A DNA stretch of 64,000 nt from Sandaracinaceae bacterium (GTDB lineage: Bacteria > Myxococcota_A > Polyangia > Polyangiales > Houyiibacteriaceae). The position numbers and the translations under genes are program-made. This document shows, in pieces, positions 27,069 to 35,750 of this stretch; within the stretch, counting starts at the first letter, position 1; each line of letters opens with the position of its first letter. Where the stretch lies: NCBI GenBank assembly GCA_020633055.1, contig JACKEJ010000005.1:186001-250000 (forward strand). Reading direction: 5' to 3'. Below the pieces are notes generated by a model. It had not been told where the DNA came from. It made no database searches and saw nothing but the letters and a program-made list of their open reading frames with translations.

Positions 27069-28760
27069 GGAGTCCAGGGCGCAGACGGCTTCGAGGACCG
27101 GGAGGCAGGTGGTGTTGGACTCGTCTTCGGCGTCGTCCCGGAAGACGACCAGCTCGCGCTCGTTGACCGTGACACGGTAGAGCGGGAAGTAGCCGAAGGT
27201 CGAGCGGACGGGCGGGGTGTAGTCGTCGTCGTCGCAGTGGCCGAGGGACTCTTGGATGGTGGGGAGCATGGTCTCGCTGCCGTAGTCGACGGGGCCGAGC
27301 ACGGCGCTCGCGAAGCAGCGTGGGCGCCGTCCGTCCCAGCCGCAGAGGGAGAGCCGGGCGCTCGCGCTCGCGTCCCAGTCGCAGTCCGAGGCGGAGGCCT
27401 CGCCAGCGTTCCACGTGATGGCCACGGAGGCGCGCGGCGTGTCGTCGAGGATCTCGACGGACACGCGGTCGACGTAGGCGTTCTCGCGGCGGCTGTCCCC
27501 GTGCTCGCGGCCGAGTTCCTGCAGCACCATGACGCCCGCGGTCGTGCGCGCGACGACGTACTGGGCGCCCTCGGGGCCGTCGTACAGCTCGGGGCTCGTC
27601 AGACGCAGGACGGCTACGGCCCAGGTGGGCTCGCCGTCCCGGGCGATGGTGTCCCAGGTGTCCACGTCGCACGCGTGCACGTCGTCGTCGGGCGCGAGCG
27701 GCTCGTTGAGGAGGGGCGCGAGGAGGGCGCGACACAGCTCGTCGAGGTTGGGGTAGATGTCCGCGACGCGGGGCACGTCCGCGCTCTCGAGGGCGAAGCG
27801 CCGCACGCGGGCCTGCTCGATCTCGGCGACCGCGGCCGCGCCGCGCGCGTCGGGCAGCACGCGCAGCGACTGGGCGTACAGCACGCGCGCCGCGTCCGGC
27901 TCGGCTCCACTCTGCGCGTCGCCTGCTGCCCAGAGAGCGCGCGCGTAGTGCTCGCGCACGGTGTCGTCCGGGCGCAGACACAAGGACTGTCGCAGGAGCT
28001 CGGCGCCCGTCGCGGGGTCGCGTTGGGCCAACGCCACCCGGCCCGCGTTGTAGAGCAGCATGGCGCGTCGCTCGTCGCTCATGTCCAACGCCAGCGCCGC
28101 GTCGAGCTGCAGGACGATGTCTTCGATCAGCGTGGCGCTCAGGCACAGGTGCGCGATGGGCGAGGGCTCCTCGTCAGCCGCCGTGTCCTGGTACGCGAGC
28201 TCCTCGAGGTCCTGCGTGAGCTCGCACCACTGCCGCGCACGAAAGCGAGCCCAGGCGGCTTCGCCTTTCAGCCCGGGGTCTTGGTAGCCGGCGACCGCGA
28301 CGATCTCGAGCGCGGCCGAGAAGCTCTCGACGGCCGTGACCCAGTCGTCCGCAGCCTGGGCGGCGCGCGCACGACGCAGCGGGGCCGCAGCGCGCGCGAG
28401 AGCCCGTACGCGCCCTGTACACGCGCCTCGCTCCGCCGCTGGGAGCGCGCGACAGCCCGCCGCCGTCGTGGGGGGCACGGTCTCCGAACGCTCCGGGGGC
28501 TCCTGACCGCACCGCAGTGGGTCGGCCACGGCCAACGCCTCCTCGGCGGTCGCGCGACGGGGCTCGGCGCCCTCGCACATGCTCACGAACTCGTCGTCGA
28601 GCTCGTCGGCCTCGAGCGCGGGCTCGGCCGTGCGAACGACGGGCGTGTGGCCGCAGCCATGTACGCCCACCAGGAGCAGCAGCGCACAGGATGGGAGCCA
28701 GCAGCGTCGATCGCGACGAGCGAGCCCGCACAGCGAACGGGGAGACCGGGCGGTGGACAT
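27042..28760 (-). CDS. TPR-type lipoprotein, function unknown
   Basis: This 572-residue protein has lipobox LLVGVHGC (Cys near residue 36). The middle contains helical repeats with TPR character (ADDWVTAVESFSAALEIVA, ALALDMSDERRAMLLYNAGRVALAQRDPATGAELLRQSL). The C-terminal third is a beta-rich domain with several Cys (SDCDW, SLCGW, GHCDDDD), ending CALDSRPATGCPP. The start is ATG at 28760, which has an extended -10 six bases upstream. It shares architecture with other myxobacterial lipoproteins of unknown role. Its stop lies inside the last copy of a tandem array. Confidence 0.8.
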   Translation of the reverse strand: MSTARSPRSLCGLARRDRRCWLPSCALLLLVGVHGCGHTPVVRTAEPALEADELDDEFVSMCEGAEPRRATAEEALAVADPLRCGQEPPERSETVPPTTAAGCRALPAAERGACTGRVRALARAAAPLRRARAAQAADDWVTAVESFSAALEIVAVAGYQDPGLKGEAAWARFRARQWCELTQDLEELAYQDTAADEEPSPIAHLCLSATLIEDIVLQLDAALALDMSDERRAMLLYNAGRVALAQRDPATGAELLRQSLCLRPDDTVREHYARALWAAGDAQSGAEPDAARVLYAQSLRVLPDARGAAAVAEIEQARVRRFALESADVPRVADIYPNLDELCRALLAPLLNEPLAPDDDVHACDVDTWDTIARDGEPTWAVAVLRLTSPELYDGPEGAQYVVARTTAGVMVLQELGREHGDSRRENAYVDRVSVEILDDTPRASVAITWNAGEASASDCDWDASASARLSLCGWDGRRPRCFASAVLGPVDYGSETMLPTIQESLGHCDDDDYTPPVRSTFGYFPLYRVTVNERELVVFRDDAEDESNTTCLPVLEAVCALDSRPATGCPP

Positions 28761-28766
28761 CTCGCG

Positions 28767-28775
28767 AAGATATCA
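28767..28775 (-). promoter_or_regulatory. Extended -10 (TGaTATCTT) for a probable leaderless gene
   Basis: On the minus strand TG, one base and TATCTT end six bases before the ATG at 28760. This is the same geometry as the sites at 720 and 17325. Confidence 0.5.
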
Positions 28776-28905
28776 GACCAGCGCGCACTCCACGCGGAGG
28801 GTCGGCGCCTCGGGCGCACGACGAGACACCCTACCGGAGTCGACGTACGACGCACCGCGTCGCAAGGAATTTCGGCGCGCGGCCCGCAGTGAGCAGGATG
28901 CGGGG

Positions 28906-28980
28906 ATGGCTGAACACGAATGGGAACCCCGAGAGCAACCCGCACCGTGGTGGGCGCACCTGCTGCGCTGGTGGCTCTGA
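28906..28980 (+). CDS. Possible 24-residue Trp-rich small protein
   Basis: The frame ATG...TGA encodes 24 residues ending PAPWWAHLLRWWL, an amphipathic Trp-rich tail that could insert in a membrane. A weak GAGCAGGA ribosome-site-like sequence lies upstream with about seven bases spacing. There is no homologue known to me, and such short frames arise by chance in G+C-rich DNA. Confidence 0.2.
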   Translation: MAEHEWEPREQPAPWWAHLLRWWL

Positions 28981-29140
28981 CATCACGGCTGTACGCGCCG
29001 TAGGCTCACGCTCGGACGTCGCGAACGCGCGAAACGCCCGCGCCCCCGGGGAGCATGCGCGCGCGCAGCGCGGCCACACTCCGTCGATGTGCGTCCTACG
29101 TTCGGGCGCTCCGCGTGAGGCGCGCGCTCTGGGCCTCGAC

Positions 29141-30922
29141 CTAAAGCTCGCTCAGCCGGGACCGGATCATGTCCGCGTCCCGCGCATTGGGAGCGAGTCG
29201 CAAGTAGCGTTCGTACGCGCGACGGGCCTCGGGCGCGCGGCCCATGCGCTGATACGCGAGGCCGAGGCCGCGCCAGGCCGTGGCGTTCCCAGGGTACGCC
29301 TGGGTGGCCTCTTGGAACTTGTCGACCGCCGCGGGTAGCCGGCCTGCCACGAGCAGGCTGGTCCCCTCCGACGCGAGCGCCGACGCGCGCTCACGGTCGA
29401 GCGAGCGCGAGCTCTGCGCCCCCGAACCGCGGATCTCGGAGTTGTCCGTGGGAGCAGGAGCCGCGCTCGGCGTGGGCGTCACGGCGACCGCCGCGGCCGG
29501 GGTCGGCTCGGGGCGCGACGCCGGGGCCGCCGTAGGCGTGCGCCCACGCGCTTCCGCGCGCCGTTCTCGGGCGGACTGCTGGGCGCCCTCCGGGCCCTGA
29601 TGAGTCGAGGGCGCGGTGGTCACGGGGATGGGCGGGGTAGGCACCGTCACCTCCGTTTCCGGGGCTTCGGGGGCCGTCGGGACCGCCGCGGACACAGGCG
29701 TCACCGTCGCGTCCTCGGTCCCGCCGGGCCGCAGGAGCAGACCGCCCGCCGCTCCGACGGCCAGCAACAGCAGCACCCCTGCCACGGCGGCCGCAGCGCG
29801 CGCCACGGGGCGTGGCTTCCGCACCGGGACCACGTCACTCGCCTTTTCCTGCCGCATCGGGACGGTCGGATCCACCGCCTCCACGTGGGTGGAGGTGCCC
29901 GGGATGACCAAGAGGCGTGGGCTGCCGGTGACAGCGGAGGCCGCCTGGGGTTCGGCGATGCGCTCGAGGTTGGCCTTGGTGAGCCGCAGCACCCGCGGCG
30001 CACGGCCGAACGAAGCCTCGATGGCCGCGACGAACTCGTCGGCGAAGTCGCCCGCGCGTTGATACCGCGCCTCGGGGCTGCGCGCGAGACCGCGAGCAAT
30101 GGCGGCCTCCACCTGCGTGGAGTACGCCTTGCCGTGGGCCGACAGCGGTGGCGCGTCGGCCGACATCTTCTTGAGGAGCTGCGCCGTCGGAGTGGGGCCG
30201 TCGATGGGCAGGTAGCCCGTGAGCGCCTCGTAGGCGATGCACGCCAGCGAGTACACGTCCCCTCGGGCGTCGATCATGCGCCCGTCGCCTGCCTCGGGCG
30301 GCAAATACTCCGGCGTACCCACGATCATCCCGGCACGAGTGAGGCGTTCGCGCCCATCGCTGAGCAGCGTGGCCAGACCGAAGTCCAGAAGCTTCACGAC
30401 GTCCGTCCCGTCCGGCTGCTGCGCCAGGAACAGGTTCTCCGGCTTCAGGTCGCGGTGGATGATGTTCTGCGAGTGCATCGCGTCGAGCGCGCTCGCGATG
30501 GCGCGCACGATCGCAGCCGTGTGCGTGGGCGGGATGCGGATGTGCTTCTCGAGCACGTCCGCGAGCGACTTGCCGTGCAGCTTGGGCATCACCAGGAACG
30601 GGCGCCCGTCGTCCAGCGTCCCCAAGTCGTACACATCCACCACGTTCGGGTGGCCCAGGCCCCCCGCGATGCGAGCCTCCGCCAAGAAGCGCTGCGTGGC
30701 GCGACGATCCGAGGCGATGGTGGGCAACAGCACCTTGATGGCGACGTCGCGCTCCATCGCTTCCTGCCGCGCGCTGTACACGGCGCCCATGCCGCCCTGC
30801 CCCATGATGCGCTGAACCCGATAGCGGCCCGCCAGCACCGCACCGATCATGGGGTCCGGCTCCTCACCATGAGCGGCGAGCTCGGCGTCGAGATCCAGCT
30901 CTCGTTCGGGGGTGGAGCTCAT
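29141..30922 (-). CDS. Hanks-type Ser/Thr kinase with TM helix and TPR domain
   Basis: This 593-residue receptor-like kinase has an intact catalytic domain: GQGGMGAVY (41-49), Lys63, HRDLKPEN (156-163), DFG (180-182) and PPE (208-210). A hydrophobic helix at about 375-397 crosses the membrane. The Pro/Ala/Thr-rich linker (400-510) is followed by a TPR-like C-terminal domain (RLPAAVDKFQEATQAYPGNATAWRGLGLAYQRMGRAPEARRAYERY). The ATG at 30922 overlaps the stop of the Cys-rich gene (ATGA). Coupling to two exported proteins suggests the kinase reports on, or phosphorylates in response to, an envelope signal. Confidence 0.93.
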   Translation of the reverse strand: MSSTPERELDLDAELAAHGEEPDPMIGAVLAGRYRVQRIMGQGGMGAVYSARQEAMERDVAIKVLLPTIASDRRATQRFLAEARIAGGLGHPNVVDVYDLGTLDDGRPFLVMPKLHGKSLADVLEKHIRIPPTHTAAIVRAIASALDAMHSQNIIHRDLKPENLFLAQQPDGTDVVKLLDFGLATLLSDGRERLTRAGMIVGTPEYLPPEAGDGRMIDARGDVYSLACIAYEALTGYLPIDGPTPTAQLLKKMSADAPPLSAHGKAYSTQVEAAIARGLARSPEARYQRAGDFADEFVAAIEASFGRAPRVLRLTKANLERIAEPQAASAVTGSPRLLVIPGTSTHVEAVDPTVPMRQEKASDVVPVRKPRPVARAAAAVAGVLLLLAVGAAGGLLLRPGGTEDATVTPVSAAVPTAPEAPETEVTVPTPPIPVTTAPSTHQGPEGAQQSARERRAEARGRTPTAAPASRPEPTPAAAVAVTPTPSAAPAPTDNSEIRGSGAQSSRSLDRERASALASEGTSLLVAGRLPAAVDKFQEATQAYPGNATAWRGLGLAYQRMGRAPEARRAYERYLRLAPNARDADMIRSRLSEL

Positions 30923-32943
30923 GAGCAAAACACCAGGAAGCAGCAGCGACCATCCGTACACGTGTTGCCGCAAACATTGTTGCAACCGCCGCAGTGCGCC
31001 TCGTCCGTGTCGGTGTCCACACACGCGCCCCCGCAGCCCGTCAGACCGGGACCACAGCAGACTCCGCCCGTACAGGTCTGCCCTGCGGTGCAGTCGTTGC
31101 CGCAGCTGCCGCAGTGGTCGGGGTTGGCGCCCAGGCTGGTGCACGCGTTGTCGCAACAGCCTTGGCCCGAGGCGCAGAAGTTGCCGCAGCTGCCACAGTT
31201 GAGCTCGTTGTTGGCCACGCAGGCGCCATCACAGCACAGGCTCCCCGAGCCGCAGCTGTTGCCGCACGTGCCGCAGTTGGCCGCGTCGTCCGGCACGCAT
31301 GTGCCGCCGCAGCAGAGCTCACCGGGGTCGCACGCGTTTCCACAGGAGCCGCAGCTCTGCTCATCCGTCTGGGTGTCCACGCACGAGCCCATGCAGCAGG
31401 ACTCACCGTTGGCAGAGCAGTCCGTTGGGCACCCCTGGCAGAGCGGGGAGCTGGGTGCGCGACAGCCGCCTTGGCAGCACGCCTGACCAGCGTCGCACTC
31501 CGCGCCGCACATGCCGCAGTGGTCCGCGTTGCGTGCCGTGTCGACGCACGTGCCACCGCAGCACTGCCGCCCTTCCCCACACGCGCGTCCACACGCCCCG
31601 CAGTTGAGCGCATCCGAGTCGAGGTCGGCGCTGCGGCCTGCGCAGCAGGTCAGTCCGTCGCCCGCCGCGCTGCCGCAGGTGCCGCAGTTGGCCCCGTCCA
31701 CGGCCGTGTTCACGCACTTGCCGTTGCAGCACTCGAGGCCGTTCGCGCACGCGAGGCCGCAGGTGCCACAGTTCGCCTCGTCGCTCAACAGGTCGAAGCC
31801 GTTGTCGACCGCGCCGTTGCAGTCGTCGTCGATGCCGTTGCACAGTTCGGCGATGGCATCGGGGGAGACGCACGTGAGCGCGTCGTCCACGCAGTCCATC
31901 TCGCCCAACGCGCACCGCCCCTGGCCGTCCCCGACACACGGCTCGTTGCGGCCTTCGATGTCGTCGGTCACGCCGTTGCAGTCGTTGTCAGCCGCGGGGT
32001 CGTCTCCGGTCGACATGTTGGCGCAGGTCTCGGCCTCGGGGCCCGCGGCGCTGCACGGCGTCCAGCTGCCGTCCCCCAGACACGTCTGCGCGCCAGTCGC
32101 GCAAGCGCCGACACCGATCGTCCCTGGCGGCCCGCCGTAGCAGACCTGGGTGCTGCCCGGGGTCCCGCAGGTGTCGCAGTCTTCGTCGACGAGGCCGTCG
32201 CAGTCGTCGTCCACCGCCGTCCCGGCGGTGGTGCAGCCATCGCCGGTCTGCGCGATCACGTGCCCACTGCACGTGCCCGGCGTGCCGCTGTCGCACGTGG
32301 ACGTGCCAGCCACGCACACTCCCTGACACACGAACTTGCCCGGCGACGTCTCGGTGCAGCCAAGCGCACCAGACGGAAAGCAGTGCACGGCGGCGTCCTC
32401 ATCCATCTCTCCGTCGCAGTCGTTGTCGATGCCGTCGCAGATCTCGGAGGTGGGGTTGGACACGCGGCGACACACCACGTCGGCCCCTTGACACACGGGC
32501 ATGCCAGCGTTGCAGGCTCCCATCTGTCCTGTCTCACAGCTCGCCTCGGGCTGCTCGTCGACGTTGTCGTCACAGTCGTCGTTCAGACCGTTGCACGTCT
32601 CGATCCCAGGCAAGACCTGTCCACGACAGGGTCCGAAGGACCCGTCGACACAAGCGCGCGTCCCCGGGCGGCACACCCCCCGCGGGGTCGCCATGCCGCC
32701 GTCTGCGCCCTGCGCCGTGTAGCACGCCAACGGCGTATCGTCTTCGCACGCAGCGGAGATGCAGAAGCCGCGGTGGCACATCTCGGCCAGGCCGTTGCAG
32801 TCCTCGTCGCGCGCGCAGCCCCCATAGTTGGGGTTGGCGTCGAGGGGCACGCTGCAGCCGCTCACGCCGGCCGCCGCGGCGAGGAGAGCGAGCATGCGGG
32901 CCACGGGTGCGCGACTGGAGCGCGCAGGAGACCTCGTGCTCAC
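30919..32943 (-). CDS. MopE-like Cys-rich lipoprotein
   Basis: This 674-residue protein has lipobox GVSGC (Cys30), which predicts surface or periplasmic anchoring. Residues about 115-400 hold MopE-type motifs (CNGLNDDCDDNVDE, CDGIDNDCDGEMDE, CNGIDDDCNGAVDN), thought to bind metal. The C-terminal half has seven or more repeats of NCGxCGxxCxxGxxCCxGxC spacing, with about 100 cysteines in all. The role could be metal binding or a disulfide-rich surface structure. Its GTG start overlaps the upstream gene's stop, and its stop overlaps the kinase start. Confidence 0.88.
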   Translation of the reverse strand: MSTRSPARSSRAPVARMLALLAAAAGVSGCSVPLDANPNYGGCARDEDCNGLAEMCHRGFCISAACEDDTPLACYTAQGADGGMATPRGVCRPGTRACVDGSFGPCRGQVLPGIETCNGLNDDCDDNVDEQPEASCETGQMGACNAGMPVCQGADVVCRRVSNPTSEICDGIDNDCDGEMDEDAAVHCFPSGALGCTETSPGKFVCQGVCVAGTSTCDSGTPGTCSGHVIAQTGDGCTTAGTAVDDDCDGLVDEDCDTCGTPGSTQVCYGGPPGTIGVGACATGAQTCLGDGSWTPCSAAGPEAETCANMSTGDDPAADNDCNGVTDDIEGRNEPCVGDGQGRCALGEMDCVDDALTCVSPDAIAELCNGIDDDCNGAVDNGFDLLSDEANCGTCGLACANGLECCNGKCVNTAVDGANCGTCGSAAGDGLTCCAGRSADLDSDALNCGACGRACGEGRQCCGGTCVDTARNADHCGMCGAECDAGQACCQGGCRAPSSPLCQGCPTDCSANGESCCMGSCVDTQTDEQSCGSCGNACDPGELCCGGTCVPDDAANCGTCGNSCGSGSLCCDGACVANNELNCGSCGNFCASGQGCCDNACTSLGANPDHCGSCGNDCTAGQTCTGGVCCGPGLTGCGGACVDTDTDEAHCGGCNNVCGNTCTDGRCCFLVFCS

Positions 32944-33911
32944 AGGGAACCTCCAATGGAGAGGCCGACGACGCGTGGTCCGATGAGCACGCTGGCGCTC
33001 ACCGCCGGCTCGTCACGGCGCTGGCTGCGCTTCCGCGCGAGGATACCGCACACCACGGCGCTCACTGCGCTCGCCCCAGCGACCGCCGCCATGCTGGTCG
33101 CCGCACGTCCGAGCCGAATCGCGCGCTCACGCTCCCCGAGGGCTGCGTCCACGTCCGCTGGGGTGTCGGTGGTCGCCGAGCGATAGTCGTCTTCAGCCGC
33201 GCGATGTTGCGTGCCCGCATAGACGAAGGCTCCCAGGCTCGCGAGAGCAACACCAGCTGAAACGTATGCACCCGCACGAACTCCTTGTGGGCTACGCGGC
33301 TCCCGGGGCGATGGCGTGGGTCGAGCGACGGGTGGCGTCGCCTGCTGTGGAGCTGCGACGACCGTGGGCGCTTCCGTTGGCAGCGGCGAGAGCCCGAAGA
33401 CCTCGCGGACCAGCGGAGGGATGGTGTCCAAGATGGCGGCGTCCGGCGCTGGCGCCTCCACGCCCCGCGTCACGACGCGCACCTGCGACCCGTCGAAGTA
33501 GGCCACGGTGAGCAAGAGGCGCGCGCCCGAGCGCTCGAGTGACCCGTACACGAGCCGACTCACGCCCAGCTCCTGCGCCACCACCGTCAGGCACTCCGGG
33601 GTCTCGCCCAAGCACCCGAGCGCCATCTGCAGGTCCTCGAGATAGAGCGCTGGTGTGCCCGCCGTGAGGACGACCTGGGCGCGATCGACCTCGACGCGGA
33701 TGAGCCGACCCGTCGCTTGCGCCAGGTCGCGCAGATCGGCCCCAGACGTCGTCTGCAAGACCACCGCGCTCGGCCGCTCGTCTGCTTGGCCCTGCGCCTC
33801 GGCGCTCGGCGTGACCACCAGGCCCAGCCAAGTGAGGGCAGAGCAGAATGACGCGACTCGCACGCAGGACGGCACGAAGCGCGGAACGGAATTAGGGGTC
33901 GCGTCCGACAT
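32940..33911 (-). CDS. Exported membrane protein, first gene of the kinase operon
   Basis: This 323-residue protein was not recognised. A signal-like stretch (residues 18-40, FCSALTWLGLVVTPSAEA) is followed by a soluble alpha/beta region (VLQTTSGADLRDLAQATGRLIRVEVDRAQ) with two or more Cys. A Pro/Ala linker follows, then two hydrophobic segments near the C terminus (VSAGVALASLGAFVYAG and MAAVAGASAVSAVVCGIL). The start is ATG at 33911. The order of exported protein, Cys-rich lipoprotein and kinase suggests a surface-sensing unit, an inference from coupling. Confidence 0.75.
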   Translation of the reverse strand: MSDATPNSVPRFVPSCVRVASFCSALTWLGLVVTPSAEAQGQADERPSAVVLQTTSGADLRDLAQATGRLIRVEVDRAQVVLTAGTPALYLEDLQMALGCLGETPECLTVVAQELGVSRLVYGSLERSGARLLLTVAYFDGSQVRVVTRGVEAPAPDAAILDTIPPLVREVFGLSPLPTEAPTVVAAPQQATPPVARPTPSPREPRSPQGVRAGAYVSAGVALASLGAFVYAGTQHRAAEDDYRSATTDTPADVDAALGERERAIRLGRAATSMAAVAGASAVSAVVCGILARKRSQRRDEPAVSASVLIGPRVVGLSIGGSL

Positions 33912-33920
33912 AGGGGGGAA

Positions 33921-33935
33921 CCCGGTGCCACCGGG
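33921..33935 (-). promoter_or_regulatory. Leader hairpin of the kinase operon
   Basis: CCCGGT and ACCGGG (33921-33926 and 33930-33935) form a six-base-pair hairpin with a three-base loop, a few bases before ATG 33911. It could mask translation initiation. No Shine-Dalgarno sequence is evident. Confidence 0.35.
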
Positions 33936-33944
33936 AACAACGGG

Positions 33945-33974
33945 ATACTAGCCCATAACGGTGACAGACTCCAA
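33945..33974 (-). promoter_or_regulatory. Candidate sigma-70 promoter of the kinase operon
   Basis: On the minus strand, TTGGAG (33969-33974) and TAGTAT (33945-33950) are 18 bases apart. The inferred start would leave a leader of about 25-30 bases to ATG 33911. Confidence 0.45.
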
Positions 33975-33988
33975 CCCGCCGGCGACGA

Positions 33989-34016
33989 TTGTCCGACACC
34001 AGCTGGTGTTGGACAA
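33989..34016. promoter_or_regulatory. 28-bp near-perfect palindrome upstream of the kinase operon
   Basis: The sequence from 33989 to 34016 reads the same on both strands except one mismatched pair; the centre is CAGCTG and the ends are TTGTCC and GGACAA. It lies just upstream of the candidate -35 element, where an activator would bind. A second short palindrome, CAAGACTCTTG, lies at 34030-34040. The region is A+T-rich for this genome. Confidence 0.65.
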
Positions 34017-34137
34017 ATATCCAGTCACACAAGACTCTTGTTTTGTGGGTGTTTTCTGCGCAGCTCCCCTTGGACGAGGCGCCGTACGATTTTTTGCCAC
34101 GTCGGTTACGCAACCACGCGTCCCACACTGGCCGCGT

Positions 34138-34722
34138 CTATGAGAGGAGGGCAGCCACGCGGGCGCGCAAGTCCGGCAGGAGCTCCTCTTCGAACCACGG
34201 GTTCTTCTTGATCCACATGCGGGATCGCCAGCTTGGATGGGGGGTGGGGAGCAACTCGGGCAGGTACTCCCGATAGCTCGCCACGGTGTCGGTGAGCGTC
34301 CCTTTGCGGCGCTTCCCCAGGTAGTGGGCCTGGGCGTACTGACCCACCAGCAGCGTCAGCCCGAGCCGCGGCATGTGCCCCCGCAGCCGCGCGTGCCACA
34401 GCGGCGCGCACTCCGGGCGCGGGGGCAGATCCCCTTGGGAGGCTCTTCCGGGGTAGCAAAACCCCATCGGGACGATGGCGACGCGACGCTCGTCGTAGAA
34501 CGTCTGCTTGGGCATGGCGAGCCACTCGCGCAGGTGATCTCCCGAAGCATCGTCCCATGGGATGCCGCTCTCGTGCACCTTGGTGCCCGGCGCCTGCCCG
34601 ATGACGAGGAGGCGCGCGGTCGCGCTCGCGCGGAGCACGGGGCGCGGTCCCAACGGGAGGTGCTCCTTGCAGACCTCGCACGCCCGCACCTCCGACAAGA
34701 GCTGCTTCAGCGCTCGGCTCAT
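34138..34722 (-). CDS. Uracil-DNA-glycosylase superfamily protein
   Basis: This 194-residue protein has the UDG-superfamily motif LVIGQAPGTKVHESGIPWDD near residue 40. A second motif, LLPTPHPSWRSRMWIKKNPWF, near residue 155 contains the HPS loop of family proteins. Two Cys (CEVCK near residue 15) may bind a cofactor. The family removes uracil from DNA or acts on related bases, but the motif GQAPG/HPSWRSRMW belongs to a less studied subfamily, so activity is inferred. Its ATG overlaps the preceding metallo-beta-lactamase stop (ATGA). Confidence 0.85.
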   Translation of the reverse strand: MSRALKQLLSEVRACEVCKEHLPLGPRPVLRASATARLLVIGQAPGTKVHESGIPWDDASGDHLREWLAMPKQTFYDERRVAIVPMGFCYPGRASQGDLPPRPECAPLWHARLRGHMPRLGLTLLVGQYAQAHYLGKRRKGTLTDTVASYREYLPELLPTPHPSWRSRMWIKKNPWFEEELLPDLRARVAALLS

Positions 34723-35606
34723 CCCGTCAGCGTAGCGCACGCGTCGGCCGCGAAGAAGCGTCCGCGTTCGTCGCGTGCCACGCGCCCCCACGCGACCTCG
34801 GCGTCATGGACGAAGACCACACCGCCGGAACGGCGTTCGAGGCTGGCGAGGAGCAGCTCCTTCTCTTCGATCAAGCGCTCGGGGAATCGGTCGTAGCCCA
34901 TCGTGATGGGCAGATGCATCCATGGGGCCCCTGGGATGCAGTCGGACGCGTACAGGAGGGGGCCGTGATCCGTCGGGAGCTCCACCATCATCAACCCCGG
35001 CGTGTGACCGTCCGAGAAGTAGAGCGGGTAGTCCGCGCCGAGCGTCACCGACGTGGCTGGCGTACCGAGCGGCGCGTCGGGAACGAGCTCGAGCATCCCC
35101 GTCGCCCGCAGCAAAGCAGGCAGCGCGGCGATGAACGACGCCCGGTCGCGTGCGTGGGGAGCCTCGGCGCGCTCGAACGCGCGTTGGCCCACGACGTAGG
35201 ACGCGTTGGGAAAGGCGAGTCGCTCGGGGACGCCAGGCTCGTAGGCAGCCAGCACGCCGCCGGCGTGGTCGAAGTGCAGGTGGCTCAGGACGATCACGTC
35301 CACGTCTTCCGGCGCGACGCCGTGCGCGGCGAGGCTCTCGAGCAGCACGTGCCGCTCCTCCTGCACGCCGAAGCGGTCACGCATCCCGGGCTCGAAGAAG
35401 GCCCCGATGCCGGCCTCGAACAGCAACGTGCGCTCCCCGTCGCGCACCAACACGGACCTGCACGCGAGGGGGACGCGGTGGCGCGCGTCGGGGGCGATGA
35501 AGCGCTCCCACAAGGCACGCGGCGCGTTCCCGAACATGCTGCCTCCGTCGAGGCGCTGGCTGTTGCCGAGGATCGAGACGAACGTGCGCGTGGTGGTGCT
35601 GGTCAT
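34719..35606 (-). CDS. Metallo-beta-lactamase-fold hydrolase
   Basis: This 295-residue protein has the zinc-binding motif HLHFDH (residues 109-114), a downstream His in SDGHTPG, an Asp in YASDCIPGAP and a C-terminal His in VFVHDAEV, which together form a two-metal site. The family includes lactonases, glyoxalase II and nucleases; the substrate here is unknown. There is no signal peptide. The start is ATG at 35606, chosen because upstream codons look non-coding; TACGGT lies 12 bases before it. Confidence 0.88.
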   Translation of the reverse strand: MTSTTTRTFVSILGNSQRLDGGSMFGNAPRALWERFIAPDARHRVPLACRSVLVRDGERTLLFEAGIGAFFEPGMRDRFGVQEERHVLLESLAAHGVAPEDVDVIVLSHLHFDHAGGVLAAYEPGVPERLAFPNASYVVGQRAFERAEAPHARDRASFIAALPALLRATGMLELVPDAPLGTPATSVTLGADYPLYFSDGHTPGLMMVELPTDHGPLLYASDCIPGAPWMHLPITMGYDRFPERLIEEKELLLASLERRSGGVVFVHDAEVAWGRVARDERGRFFAADACATLTG

Positions 35607-35750
35607 GACGAGGATGGGACCGTAGCAGCCCACGGAACTCTCCGCTGCACCGGACGCCGAGCCGCGGCGCGAACGGCGCGGCGCAATCGCGAGCACACGA
35701 GGCGCGCACCGCCGGGTCGCCGTCTCGCATCGACGTCGCCCTGACGAGCG

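Larger units (their letters stand above)
28761..29140. other. 380-bp intergenic region, little recognisable
   Basis: This region separates the 5' end of the TPR lipoprotein gene from the 3' end of the Ser/Thr kinase operon, both leftward. Apart from the -10 at 28767-28775 and a short plus-strand frame at 28906-28980, nothing was recognised. No hairpin with a T-run was found. Confidence 0.5.

Noticed and set aside
26531..27175. Open minus-strand frame across the repeat array
   Set aside because: The peptide is a Pro/Arg-rich translation of the tandem repeat with no plausible domain; it is best read as non-coding.
33915..33940. TGGCAC-like sequence suggesting a sigma-54 promoter on the minus strand
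   Set aside because: The -12 GC element is missing (TGGCACCGGGTTCC); the TTGGAG/TAGTAT pair upstream fits better.
34021..34110. T-rich run (about 34089-34096) as a rho-independent terminator
   Set aside because: There is no convincing hairpin immediately before it and no plus-strand gene upstream that would need it.
34707..34733. TACGCT before the glycosylase-like ATG as another leaderless promoter
   Set aside because: It lies inside the upstream coding end and the ATG overlaps that gene's stop, so translational coupling explains it.
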